NCBI RefSeq assembly: GCF_011752995.1
Contig: NZ_VWWL01000026.1
Coordinates: 1-64,000, forward strand
Source: Burkholderia sp. Ax-1724
Lineage (GTDB): Bacteria > Pseudomonadota > Gammaproteobacteria > Burkholderiales > Burkholderiaceae
Length of the DNA stretch: 64,000 nucleotides
Direction: 5' to 3'
The position numbers were made by a program, and so were the translations under genes. Below are positions 26,207-34,510 of this stretch, one piece after another (the first letter of the stretch is position 1; the number at the start of each line of letters is the position of its first letter). Under the pieces are notes generated by a model. The model searched no databases. It worked only from the letters and a program-made list of their open reading frames with translations, and was not told where the DNA came from.

Positions 26207-27115
26207 ATGAAGAGATCGTATTTCCTGTTTCCGTTTGTGGCAATCCTGCTGTGGGCCGGCAACGTGATCGTGTCGAAGCTGTCGGCGCACACGATCGACC
26301 CGTCGGCGATCACGTTTTACCGTTTGCTGCTGGCCGTCGCGCTGATGAGCGTATTTATGCTGAAGCCGGCGTGGCGCAACCGCGCGGCGATCGTGCCGCA
26401 ACTGCCGAAACTCGCGGTGCTCGGCTTTCTCGCGATGGCGCTGTTCCAGAGCCTGTCGTACGAAGCGGCGAAAACCACCACCGCGACCAACATGTCGATC
26501 ATCACCGCGCTCGTACCGCTGATGACGATGGTCGCGAGTACGGTGCTGCTCGGCGAAACGCCGACGTCCGGTATGGTCGGCGGCGGAATGCTGTCGTTGC
26601 TCGGCGTGGTCTATCTGATTACGCAAGGCAATCCGGCGACGCTGCTCGCGAACGGCGTGCATCTCGGCGATCTGCTGATGATCTTCGCAGCGCTCGCCTA
26701 CGCGCTGTATGGCGTGCTGCTCAAGCGCTGGCACGTCGGTCTGCCGACCTGGCAATCGACGTACCTGCAGGCGCTGTTCGCGCTCGTCTTCATGCTGCCG
26801 ATGCTGCTGTGCCTGCCGGCCGCCGAAGCGTTGCCGACGCGCGCGAGCGTGCCGCTGATCCTGTATGCGGGCGTGCTCGCTTCGGTCGTGCTTCCGTATC
26901 TGTGGATGCAGGGCGTCAGGCATCTCGGCCCGAACCGTTGCGCGTTGTTCATGAACGTGCTGCCGATTGCTACCGCGCTGATCGCGATCGTGTTGCTCGG
27001 CGAAAACCTGCATCTTTATCACCTGCTCGGCGGCGGTACTGCCTTGCTCGGTGTGGGCGTTGCGCAGGGGCTCGGCCGCTCTGTGCTGCGCCGGTCGGCC
27101 GTCGTGCGGGAGTGA
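26207..27115 (+). CDS. EamA-family (DMT) permease
   Basis: 302 residues, ten hydrophobic segments in two EamA repeats: the first includes AILLWAGNVIVSKLSAHTID, the second AYALYGVLLKRWHVGLP and ends GGGTALLGVGVAQGL. Family members export amino acids, nucleosides or drugs. Divergence from an AraC-cupin regulator at 25929 suggests ligand-induced expression. A perfect 13-bp hairpin follows the stop. Confidence 0.87.
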   Translation: MKRSYFLFPFVAILLWAGNVIVSKLSAHTIDPSAITFYRLLLAVALMSVFMLKPAWRNRAAIVPQLPKLAVLGFLAMALFQSLSYEAAKTTTATNMSIITALVPLMTMVASTVLLGETPTSGMVGGGMLSLLGVVYLITQGNPATLLANGVHLGDLLMIFAALAYALYGVLLKRWHVGLPTWQSTYLQALFALVFMLPMLLCLPAAEALPTRASVPLILYAGVLASVVLPYLWMQGVRHLGPNRCALFMNVLPIATALIAIVLLGENLHLYHLLGGGTALLGVGVAQGLGRSVLRRSAVVRE

Positions 27116-27131
27116 TGCGTTCGGGCTTCAC

Positions 27132-27174
27132 GCGAGTGGTCGATGGCGCGAAACGTGTTGAATCGACCACTCGC
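27132..27174. terminator. Hairpin between convergent genes
   Basis: GCGAGTGGTCGAT (27132-27144) pairs perfectly with ATCGACCACTCGC (27162-27174) across a 17-base loop. It lies between the EamA gene and the convergent transglutaminase gene, without a strong T-tract. Position and strength fit a bidirectional terminator. Confidence 0.6.
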
Positions 27175-27266
27175 CCTGTACGAGCCCGGTTAGACGGATC
27201 GCTTCGTTCTCGCTTCGTCGGCGCGCCAGAGCCAGGTCTTAATCCCGTGGGACCACGTCAGTACCG

Positions 27267-29135
27267 TCAATAGACGAGTACGGTGCGCAAGTCCCGCCTC
27301 ACTGCCCGCCCGAATTGCTGGAACGCAGGATACTGGGCGGGCTCGATCAGCGCGGTCGGCAGACTGATGTCGAGGTTGCGCGTAATGGTGACGGTCTGGC
27401 CGTCGGTCTGGTACGACGAGGTATAGGTGCCGAGCGGGGAGCGGATTTCGGCCGGGCGTGGCAGCCTTGGCACCGTGATGCCCTCCGGCAGCGTAATGGT
27501 CGTGGTTTCCGTCACGTGGCGTCCGGGGAACGGCATCGCGAAGTCGCGCGTGTCGACCATGATCGTCTCGAACGCGGTACTGATTCCGGAAAAACTGCCG
27601 AGGCCGAGCGGCACCTGAAAAGCGCCCGGGCCCGGTAGCTGCGCATAATCCGGCAACGTGAAGCGCGTTTCGTATTGGAACGGTTTGCGCAAATCGAGCA
27701 AATCGCCGTGCAGATAGGTACCGTAGCCGTCCTGCCCCGTTAGCGTAAGCATGCGTGCGGCAAATTGCGACTCGGTGCCGGGCGGCAACGGGGTCAATAT
27801 CCGGCGCGCCGCCCAGTCGAACGTACCGGTGTTGTCGATCCGGCTCGTTCCGGAGCCGTTGCCTTGCGCGTCGAGCGAAATCTTCGTGGTGACCTGCACA
27901 CGTCCGGTGTCGGGCGTCGACAGCGGCAGCGTGATGACGTGGGCCGCGCCTGTACCATCATCCGTCAGGAGTGCCTGTTTGCCGAGTTCGGAACCCGGCA
28001 GCACGCCGAAGCGGGCAACTTCCGCGGTCGAATCGGCGAACAGTTTGAAGGCCGGCAAGTACGTGATCGCGTGATTGAATACCGCGAGCGGATCGGCAAC
28101 GCCTGGCAGCCAGTACATCGTGCCGAGATTGACGAGCACCGGCGCGCTGGCAATGCCTTTCGCCGCAAGCAGCGCCTCCAGCAACGTCACGTGGTCCTTG
28201 CAGTCGCCATAGGCGGACGCGAGAATCGCATCCGCTTCGTGAGGTACGATGCTGCCCGTGCCGAGATTGATCGCGACGTAGCGAATGTGCGTGCTGACCC
28301 AGTCGTACAGAATTTCCGCCTGACGTCGCGGATCGTCGACACCTTGCGTGAGACGGTCGGCAAGGGATCGGATCGCCGGTGTGACAGCCGACTTCGGACG
28401 CGCACGCTCCAGATAGGCGGCGCCGGCAGCCGCGAAGTCCGGGAAGGTCGTCATCACTACACGCGGACTGTAGTCGAGGTTGCTGACCGAACCGAACTCG
28501 GGCGGATGCGCGGGACGATTCGTCAGCGTCCATTGCCACACTTGCCGGTCAGGCTGGTTGGTGTCGATCCGCCCGCCATCGAGCCCGATCGCGTCCGCGT
28601 GAAGCGCCATCGACGCCGGGGCATGCACGGTCAACCGCATCGAATCTCGCTGAATCGCGTTGCTGAAGTACTCGCTCATCGAGAACTGGCCGGGGAACAG
28701 CGGCTTGTTCCGGGTCAACTCGTAGCGCAGCGTCAGCACGGTGCCGACCGCGACGCCGGGAAATACGATGACCTTGACCTCGTCGTCGTCGAACATCGGC
28801 GCGCCTGCGCTTTTCGGGCTTTGTTGCGTCAATATCCTGTCCGGCGTGACATCGAGACGCACGCCATCTTTCGTCGTGGTGTAGGCCTCCTCGACCTTCA
28901 GATTCTGCTGCGATTCGCTGTAACGCAGCGAAATCTGCCCGCTCTGCGCGACACCCTGCTCGGTATTGATCCGCACGCGTCTCGCAACGGTCCGCGTACT
29001 GGCGCCGTTCTCGCTGATGTCATACACGATGTCATCGGAGAGGTTCGTGATGTTCGACTGAAAGCCCGCCATCGCGGCGGCACAATGAGTCGCGAGCAAT
29101 ACGACCGTACACAGGGAAGGGATCAGTCCGCGCAT
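27267..29135 (-). CDS. DUF3857 and transglutaminase-like secreted protein
   Basis: 622 residues from ATG 29135 (AGGA site; a TTG at 29153 is the alternative). A signal peptide ends at about AAAMA-G. The first third is DUF3857 (TRTVARRVRINTEQGVAQ; YTTTKDGVRLDVTPDRI). The centre is a transglutaminase-like core with Cys in ASAYGDCKDHVTLLEALLA, His in VFNHAITYLP and Asp in KLFADST, so the papain-like triad is complete. The C-terminal third is beta-rich (DUF3858-like). Such proteins are periplasmic and probably process or crosslink peptides. No partner gene is seen. Confidence 0.85.
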   Translation of the reverse strand: MRGLIPSLCTVVLLATHCAAAMAGFQSNITNLSDDIVYDISENGASTRTVARRVRINTEQGVAQSGQISLRYSESQQNLKVEEAYTTTKDGVRLDVTPDRILTQQSPKSAGAPMFDDDEVKVIVFPGVAVGTVLTLRYELTRNKPLFPGQFSMSEYFSNAIQRDSMRLTVHAPASMALHADAIGLDGGRIDTNQPDRQVWQWTLTNRPAHPPEFGSVSNLDYSPRVVMTTFPDFAAAGAAYLERARPKSAVTPAIRSLADRLTQGVDDPRRQAEILYDWVSTHIRYVAINLGTGSIVPHEADAILASAYGDCKDHVTLLEALLAAKGIASAPVLVNLGTMYWLPGVADPLAVFNHAITYLPAFKLFADSTAEVARFGVLPGSELGKQALLTDDGTGAAHVITLPLSTPDTGRVQVTTKISLDAQGNGSGTSRIDNTGTFDWAARRILTPLPPGTESQFAARMLTLTGQDGYGTYLHGDLLDLRKPFQYETRFTLPDYAQLPGPGAFQVPLGLGSFSGISTAFETIMVDTRDFAMPFPGRHVTETTTITLPEGITVPRLPRPAEIRSPLGTYTSSYQTDGQTVTITRNLDISLPTALIEPAQYPAFQQFGRAVRRDLRTVLVY

Positions 29136-29718
29136 GGAATTCCTGTCTCGCAACGTGTTAGAAAAGGTGCCGTGGCCGGTTGGGTGCGACGACGGTTCGC
29201 GTGTGATTTTTCCGGCCCGGCTAATGACTGCGCATCGAACATACTGGTATCGTTTTTAACGATTTCCTTTCTGTATATTTAACATTGCATGGATAATTTC
29301 CATGTTTGATGCATTGAATTTGTATTAATAAATGGTTGGGAGATTGATTGCACTGGAAAGGCGAATGGATTTCATCGAATCAGCTGGTTTTTACGGATCG
29401 TAACGCCTTATTTAAGCCGGAAATGCTTGCATTTTCGGTTTATTTTAGCAGTCGCCGGATATGTGTCAAGAAAATGAAGATCGGTTTTATTGTGGCGTTT
29501 TTCTGAAGGATTAAATGATTTTAAGTAAATATTTTTTAGATGGTATTTATGTATTTTTTAATATTAATTCGTGTGGGTTTATCAGGTAACTTCTGGGAAA
29601 TCCGGCAGTCGGTATGATTTCCCGCGAGGCAGAGGCTGGTGGCGCGTTTGAGCCTCTCGATCTGGTTGACGACTCTTCCATTCCAGCACGTCGATGCCGC
29701 AGCAGTTCCGTTTGCGCA
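29136..29718. other. Long AT-rich intergenic region
   Basis: About 580 bases upstream of the regulon at 29719. From about 29250 to 29580 the sequence is strikingly AT-rich for this genome, with many runs of A and T and several -10-like hexamers (for example TTTAACATT, TATTAATAAAT), but no convincing gene. The 29582-29782 minus-strand frame has no known motif. Such AT-rich patches often bind H-NS/MvaT-type silencers or mark insertion points. Confidence 0.5.
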
Positions 29719-29738
29719 CTGTGACTTTTTGGAACATC
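29719..29738. promoter_or_regulatory. LysR-type operator, copy 1 (upstream of MHS carrier)
   Basis: A 20-bp sequence CTGTGACTTTTTGGAACATC containing TGT-N11-ACA, with arms TGTGAC and GGAACA around five T. The same 20 bases occur exactly inverted at 34407-34426 in front of the LysR gene. It lies 127 bp before the MHS carrier start at 29866. Two perfect copies 4.7 kb apart, each beside a transcription unit of related metabolism, point to the binding site of the LysR protein at 33499-34404. Confidence 0.7.
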
Positions 29739-29865
29739 AGTGTGAGCGATAGGAAGTGTTCAACGCAGGCTGTGCGCGCCAAACTCTGCGCACCTATCCG
29801 CTGTCTTGAAGCCAGATTGACGTAGGGGACACCGGAAGAGCGATAACCGCCTCAAAGGAGACAAT

Positions 29866-31185
29866 GTGTCAGACACCCTATCCACAGCCGAGGCAACGGA
29901 GGCCTCGACCAGAGCGTATCTTCGAAGTCGCATCGCCGGGTGTATCGGGCATGCCATCGAATGGTTCGATTTCTCGATATACGCCAATCTCGCCATTTTC
30001 TTCGGCGCGCAACTTTTTCCCGCCGACAACCAGAGCTCCGCGCTTCTGGCCGCTTTCGGCGTATATGCACTCGGATTCGTGATGCGGCCAGTCGGCGGAT
30101 GGCTGCTCGGTGTCGTCGCCGACCGTTACGGCCGTAAAACGGCGCTCACCGTGTCCGTCACGTCAATGGCCTTCGGTTCGCTCATGATTGCCGTCTTGCC
30201 GACGTACGCGACGATTGGACTTGCCGCACCGCTCATCGCAACGGTCGCGCGTTTGTTGCAGGGCTTGTCGGTGGGCGGCGAATTTGCCGCGGCCTGTTCT
30301 TTCCTCGCCGAGACAGCGCCGCCTGATAGACGCGGTTATCACGGCAGCTTCCTGTTTTTCGGCACCGGGATCGGACTTATTCTGGCATCAGGCATTACCT
30401 GGGCGCTGACGCAGTCGCTGAGCCATGACCAGATGGCGAGCTTCGGATGGCGCATACCGTTCGTTATCGGCGCCGCCGGAGGTCTGTTCGGATACTGGCT
30501 GCGTACCCGGGTCGCCGAAACGGAAGCGTTTACGAAAGCCGCGGAACAGCAGAACCAGCAAACCAGCGGTTCGATCCGGGCTCTGCTCGCCGATCATCGG
30601 CGCGAAGTGCTGACGCTGATCGGTACCAGCATTCTTGGCGCTTTCGCCTTCTATCTCTTCATCGTCTACGTTCCCGTGTATGCGATTCACCGCTCGGGTG
30701 CGCTGCCCGCGACCGCCTACGCGGCCAGTACCTGGAGCCTCATCGCGTTCACGGTGGTTCAACCGCTGTTTGGCATGCTCTCGGACCGGTTCGGCCGCCG
30801 CCCTCAACTGATCGTGATGGCCGCAGCGTACACGGTGTTTCTCTATCCGGTCGTACTGTCGGTCGGCGATACCTTCTGGTCCATTTTGCGCGTCGAACTG
30901 TTCGGCATGGTGCTCTATGCGCTGTACACGTCCATCGCACCGGCGGTAATGGCCGAGCTGTTCGACACCGACGTGCGGGCGCTGGGCATCGGCTTGCCGT
31001 TCAATCTCGTTGTCGCCGTGCTGGGTGGAACGACGCCGTATCTGATGACCTGGCTTCAGGAGCGCAGCCTGGAACGGTTCTTTCTGATCTACGTATGCGT
31101 GGGGTCGGCGATAAGCCTGGTCACCTACCTGGTAATGGCCGAAACCAACGGCAAGCGCATCGAGCGTTCGACGGTGGAGTCATGA
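29866..31185 (+). CDS. MFS transporter, MHS type
   Basis: 439 residues from GTG 29866 with AAAGGAG five bases upstream. An overlapping ATG two bases earlier is out of frame. The MHS marks are clear: GCIGHAIEWFDFSIYANLAI, RPVGGWLLGVVADRYGRKTA and LLQGLSVGGEFAAACSFLAE, with twelve membrane segments. It imports an organic acid or similar anion with protons. Its TGA overlaps the hydrolase ATG (ATGA 31182-31185). The operator copy at 29719 places it in the LysR regulon with the beta-oxidation genes. Confidence 0.87.
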   Translation: MSDTLSTAEATEASTRAYLRSRIAGCIGHAIEWFDFSIYANLAIFFGAQLFPADNQSSALLAAFGVYALGFVMRPVGGWLLGVVADRYGRKTALTVSVTSMAFGSLMIAVLPTYATIGLAAPLIATVARLLQGLSVGGEFAAACSFLAETAPPDRRGYHGSFLFFGTGIGLILASGITWALTQSLSHDQMASFGWRIPFVIGAAGGLFGYWLRTRVAETEAFTKAAEQQNQQTSGSIRALLADHRREVLTLIGTSILGAFAFYLFIVYVPVYAIHRSGALPATAYAASTWSLIAFTVVQPLFGMLSDRFGRRPQLIVMAAAYTVFLYPVVLSVGDTFWSILRVELFGMVLYALYTSIAPAVMAELFDTDVRALGIGLPFNLVVAVLGGTTPYLMTWLQERSLERFFLIYVCVGSAISLVTYLVMAETNGKRIERSTVES

Positions 31186-31997
31186 TCGCGGCGGCCTTCG
31201 AGCGACTGTCGCGACAGGCGAGGCAACAGACCGCGGCGAACGGGAGCCTCAGCTATGTGGACCTCGGCAAGGGCCAGCCGGTTGTCTTCGTTCACGGCGG
31301 GCACGGCGGCTGGTATCACTGGATAGTCAACATCGAGGCACTCGCGCAAGGGCGGCGAGTGATTGCCCCCGATCTTCCGGGCTTCGGCGCATCGTCGGCT
31401 CCCGCCGAAACTTTCTCGCTCGAAGTTGCCGGGCAACGTGTCTTCGATTTGCTGGACGAACTCGACGTCGGGCAGTTCGACCTCGTGGCATTCTCGTTCG
31501 GCAGTTGCGTTGCCGGATATATGGCGGCGAGCAGGCCTGAGCGGATTCGCACGCTCACACTGGTCAATCCCGCGGGCATGGGGCCGGTTTCGGCCTCACT
31601 GAGCCAGATTCAGAAAGAGGCTGCCGAGGTCGCTCGCAGTGTGGGCATGGAGGGCGGTGTGGAAGTCTCGCTGAAGAAAATCATGCTGTCGGATCCATCG
31701 CTGGTGACACCGGAACTCACGGCGCTCGCGGCGCGGCACGTTCGCGCAACCCGGGTTCTGACCCGGCCCATTGCCCGCAGCAATCCTACCCGGGCGCTTA
31801 TCGAAAGAGTTCAGGCGCCGGTATGGCTGGTGCTCGGCTCGAAGGATCCGCATCAGGCTCACGAGGTGGCTGCGCGCGAGGGCTGGATTCACAGCCTTTC
31901 CGCAAGGAATCGTGCGTCGGTGCAAGCGGCCGCTCACTGGCTCCAGTACGAGCGCGCCGAGTGGTTCAACAGACATCTGAGCGAATTCATCTCCTAG
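31182..31997 (+). CDS. Alpha/beta hydrolase (MhpC/C-C hydrolase-like)
   Basis: 271 residues from ATG 31182. The fold is clear: PVVFVHGGHGGWYHWIVNIE, VIAPDLPGFGASS, nucleophile elbow in LVAFSFGSCVAGYMA, acid in VLGSKDPHQAHE and His in AAHWLQYERAEWFN. The first position of the usual G-x-S-x-G elbow is Ala (A-F-S-F-G), an uncommon variant. MhpC-type enzymes hydrolyse C-C bonds in vinylogous or beta-diketones, or esters and lactones. In a regulon lacking a thiolase, C-C or thioester hydrolysis is an attractive role. Confidence 0.78.
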   Translation: MIAAAFERLSRQARQQTAANGSLSYVDLGKGQPVVFVHGGHGGWYHWIVNIEALAQGRRVIAPDLPGFGASSAPAETFSLEVAGQRVFDLLDELDVGQFDLVAFSFGSCVAGYMAASRPERIRTLTLVNPAGMGPVSASLSQIQKEAAEVARSVGMEGGVEVSLKKIMLSDPSLVTPELTALAARHVRATRVLTRPIARSNPTRALIERVQAPVWLVLGSKDPHQAHEVAAREGWIHSLSARNRASVQAAAHWLQYERAEWFNRHLSEFIS

Positions 31998-32059
31998 CTC
32001 TTCACCGCTTTCATCGGGCGTAAGCCGATATTGCCCAACTCATCTCGGAACAGGCAGCC

Positions 32060-33442
32060 ATGATACTGGAATCATTTGCAAAGTATGTTGAAGGGCAGGC
32101 GACAGCGGAGTTGACGCCGAACACGCTTCGCGCGGCCAAACGCGTGCTGATCGACTGGTTTTCAGCGCTATTGCCGGGTACTCAGGTCGCGCCCGGCATC
32201 CAGTTGTTGCAAGCGCATCGCGCCGAACTCGGACATGGACGATCGAGCCTGCCCGGCAACGAGACGACCGCGTTCGCGGCGACGGCAGCATGGCTCAACG
32301 GGAGCATCTCGCATGCGGTGGAATTCGACGACATTTTCCGCGACGCCATCTACCATCCAGGTTGCCCCACCATCGCGGCCGCTCTCGCACTCGCCGAGGA
32401 TTCGCATGCCTCCGGTCTGCTGCTTCTGAAGTCGATCGTCGCGGGCTACGAGGTATCGACACGCATCGGAGCGGCGATCCAGCCGGCTCACTATCGGTTC
32501 TTCCACACCACCGGAACGGTCGGCTGCTTTGGCGCGGCAGCCGCGGGTGTTCTCCTGACCTCTCCCGGCGACGCTCAGGCGGCGTTGCACGCCATGGCCA
32601 CATCGGCGACGTTTGCGTCGGGTCTGCAGCAGGCTTTCAGGTCCGATGCGATGACCAAGGCGCTTCACGCGGGACATGCGGCCTGGGTCGGCGTGACGTC
32701 GGCGCAAGGCGCGTCGGCCGGCGTGACGGGCGTGGCCGACATTCTCGAAGGAAGCGCCGGATTCGGCGCCGCGCTTTGCGACTCGCCCGATTGGCGTTCG
32801 GTAACGGACGGACTGGGCGACGTATTCAACATCGAGCGCATCACCCAGAAGAACCATGGTTGCTGCGGCCACACATTCGCAGCTATCGACGCCTTGCTCG
32901 ATGCGATGAAAACCAGCGGACTACGCTGGGAGCAAATTGCCCGGGTGGTCGTCAGAACATACGCGCCTGCTCTTGAAGTCGCGGGTATTCGTGAGCCGAA
33001 GTCGGCATTTGAAGCGCGCTTCAGCTTGCCCTACGTTCTGGCACATGCGGCGGTGTACGGCTCGGTCCGTCTGGAGGCTTTTTCGGACGAACGTCTGCGC
33101 GATGGTCACGTGCGGGAGTGGATGAAGAAGATCGAACTGGTCGCGGACCCGGAAATAACCCGGAATTTTCCGAGGATGCGTGCTGCCCGCGTCGAACTGA
33201 CGTCCGTCGATGGCAAGACAGTCGAGGCATTCGCGCCTTACCGGCGCGGTGACCCCGAAGCGCCGCTCAGCGACGCGGACATCGACGACAAGTTCCGGGA
33301 ACTCGCCGAGCCCGTGATCGGCTCGCAAGCCGCTCACGAACTTCTGGAAAAACTGTGGCGGATGGAAGAACTCGACGTATCGGATCTGAACCTGTCGAAC
33401 CTGTTGCCGGCAGGATTCAAGCGAGACCGCGACGGTCGCTAG
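32060..33442 (+). CDS. MmgE/PrpD-family protein
   Basis: 460 residues, full length for the family. The N-terminal helical domain has FATAAWLNG-type sequence (AATAAWLNGSISHAVEFDDI, HPGCPTIAAALALAE), then KALHAGHAAWVGVTSAQGA and TQKNHGCCGHTFAAIDALLD, the conserved active-site stretch. Family members include 2-methylcitrate dehydratase, cis-aconitate decarboxylase and iminodisuccinate epimerase. It follows the hydrolase by 62 bp and likely belongs to the same transcript. No prpB/prpC genes are near, so methylcitrate is not indicated. It may dehydrate or isomerise a hydroxy-polycarboxylate entering the pathway. Confidence 0.83.
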   Translation: MILESFAKYVEGQATAELTPNTLRAAKRVLIDWFSALLPGTQVAPGIQLLQAHRAELGHGRSSLPGNETTAFAATAAWLNGSISHAVEFDDIFRDAIYHPGCPTIAAALALAEDSHASGLLLLKSIVAGYEVSTRIGAAIQPAHYRFFHTTGTVGCFGAAAAGVLLTSPGDAQAALHAMATSATFASGLQQAFRSDAMTKALHAGHAAWVGVTSAQGASAGVTGVADILEGSAGFGAALCDSPDWRSVTDGLGDVFNIERITQKNHGCCGHTFAAIDALLDAMKTSGLRWEQIARVVVRTYAPALEVAGIREPKSAFEARFSLPYVLAHAAVYGSVRLEAFSDERLRDGHVREWMKKIELVADPEITRNFPRMRAARVELTSVDGKTVEAFAPYRRGDPEAPLSDADIDDKFRELAEPVIGSQAAHELLEKLWRMEELDVSDLNLSNLLPAGFKRDRDGR

Positions 33443-33454
33443 AAGTGTGTTCCA

Positions 33455-33492
33455 CCGGGGCCGGCGTGATTCGCCAATCAACTGGGCCCCGG
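33455..33492. terminator. Hairpin between MmgE/PrpD gene and convergent LysR gene
   Basis: CCGGGGCC (33455-33462) pairs with GGCCCCGG (33485-33492) over a 22-base loop, in the 56-bp gap between convergent stops. Probably a bidirectional terminator; there is no T-tract. Confidence 0.45.
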
Positions 33493-33498
33493 ATACGT

Positions 33499-34404
33499 TT
33501 AGCCCGGCATCGATTGAATTTCAGAACGAAGCCATGCTCTGAACGCCTCGACCTTCCGGGAGTGTTTCCGGTTGTCTGGAACCAGCAGATAGTAAGCGAG
33601 CTCGCGGGTCACCGGCCGGTCAAAAGGCCGGACCAGAACGCCGGTGGTCAGGTCGTTCGCAAGCAGCCGCGTTTGGCCGATGACGATGCCCATCCCTTCG
33701 ATTGCGGCCTGGTACGCAAGCAGGGAATTCTGAAATCCTCCTCGCTGACGGCTCACCAATCCTTCCAGGTCGCCGCGGCCCACCGCTCGCAGCCAGTCGA
33801 ACCAGTCGTTGCGCCGGTATCGCGACTGAAGCAGCCGATGATTGGCCAGGTCGTCGATAGTGGCGAGAGCTGGGCCGTTCTTCAACAGTTCCGGACTGCA
33901 TACCGGTTCGATGACGTCATCGAACAGACGTTCGCAGTTGATGCCGGGCCAGTTGCCGTCTCCGAACTGAATGGCCGCATCGACCTGAACTTCGCTGAAA
34001 TTGATCTTCGCGACGGTCGTGCTGAGTTCGACCGGGATGTTCGGCTGTGCCTTCTCGAATCGATGCAGCCGATGCATGAGCCATTTTGCGGCGAACGTGT
34101 TGTAGACCGATAACCGTAGCGGCTCTCCCTCCACGCGGCCGACGATCGTCTCGGTCGCGCTCACGATGGACGCGAACGCCGGCCCAATCTGCTTGTAGTA
34201 AGCCGCTCCCACCTTCGTGAGCTTGACGCCTCTGGGTCCCCGGTCGAACAGACTCACGCCGAGATAGTTTTCGAGCGTGGCGAGTTGCCTGCTCACGGCC
34301 GAATGTGTCACGTACATCTCCGCGGCGGCACTCGTCAGACTGCCCAATCGGGCGACGGCTTCGAAGACGTGAAGAGGGTTCAGGGGCGGGACTGTCCGGG
34401 GCAT
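33499..34404 (-). CDS. LysR-family regulator (GcvA-like)
   Basis: 301 residues from ATG 34404. A TTG start 12 nt upstream is the alternative. The protein begins MPRTVPPLNPLHVFEAVARL, the GcvA/AmpR subgroup signature, with SAAAEMYVTHSAVSRQLATL as recognition helix. The effector domain is of usual length. A 20-bp dyad sits just ahead of its start (34407-34426) and is repeated exactly at 29719-29738, so the protein probably controls itself, the MHS-hydrolase-MmgE unit and the divergent acyl-CoA unit. Confidence 0.87.
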   Translation of the reverse strand: MPRTVPPLNPLHVFEAVARLGSLTSAAAEMYVTHSAVSRQLATLENYLGVSLFDRGPRGVKLTKVGAAYYKQIGPAFASIVSATETIVGRVEGEPLRLSVYNTFAAKWLMHRLHRFEKAQPNIPVELSTTVAKINFSEVQVDAAIQFGDGNWPGINCERLFDDVIEPVCSPELLKNGPALATIDDLANHRLLQSRYRRNDWFDWLRAVGRGDLEGLVSRQRGGFQNSLLAYQAAIEGMGIVIGQTRLLANDLTTGVLVRPFDRPVTRELAYYLLVPDNRKHSRKVEAFRAWLRSEIQSMPG

Positions 34405-34406
34405 GA

Positions 34407-34426
34407 GATGTTCCAAAAAGTCACAG
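34407..34426. promoter_or_regulatory. LysR-type operator, copy 2 (in front of LysR gene)
   Basis: The exact inverse of the 20 bases at 29719-29738 (GATGTTCCAAAAAGTCACAG on the plus strand; TGT-N11-ACA). It ends two bases before the LysR ATG, so binding would block that gene's ribosome site and promoter (autorepression). It lies 84 bp before the acyl-CoA dehydrogenase start on the other side. Confidence 0.7.
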
Positions 34427-34510
34427 AAACGTACCGTATGCGAAGTAGTGTGTCAATCGACCGGCTGGAATAATCAATCGCATAGCAGTTCCACGGTCAA
34501 AGAGGAAAAC

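Noticed and set aside
32060..33442. Methylcitrate-cycle PrpD
   Set aside because: No prpB, prpC or acnD next to it; the MmgE/PrpD family is broader and the context is beta-oxidation.
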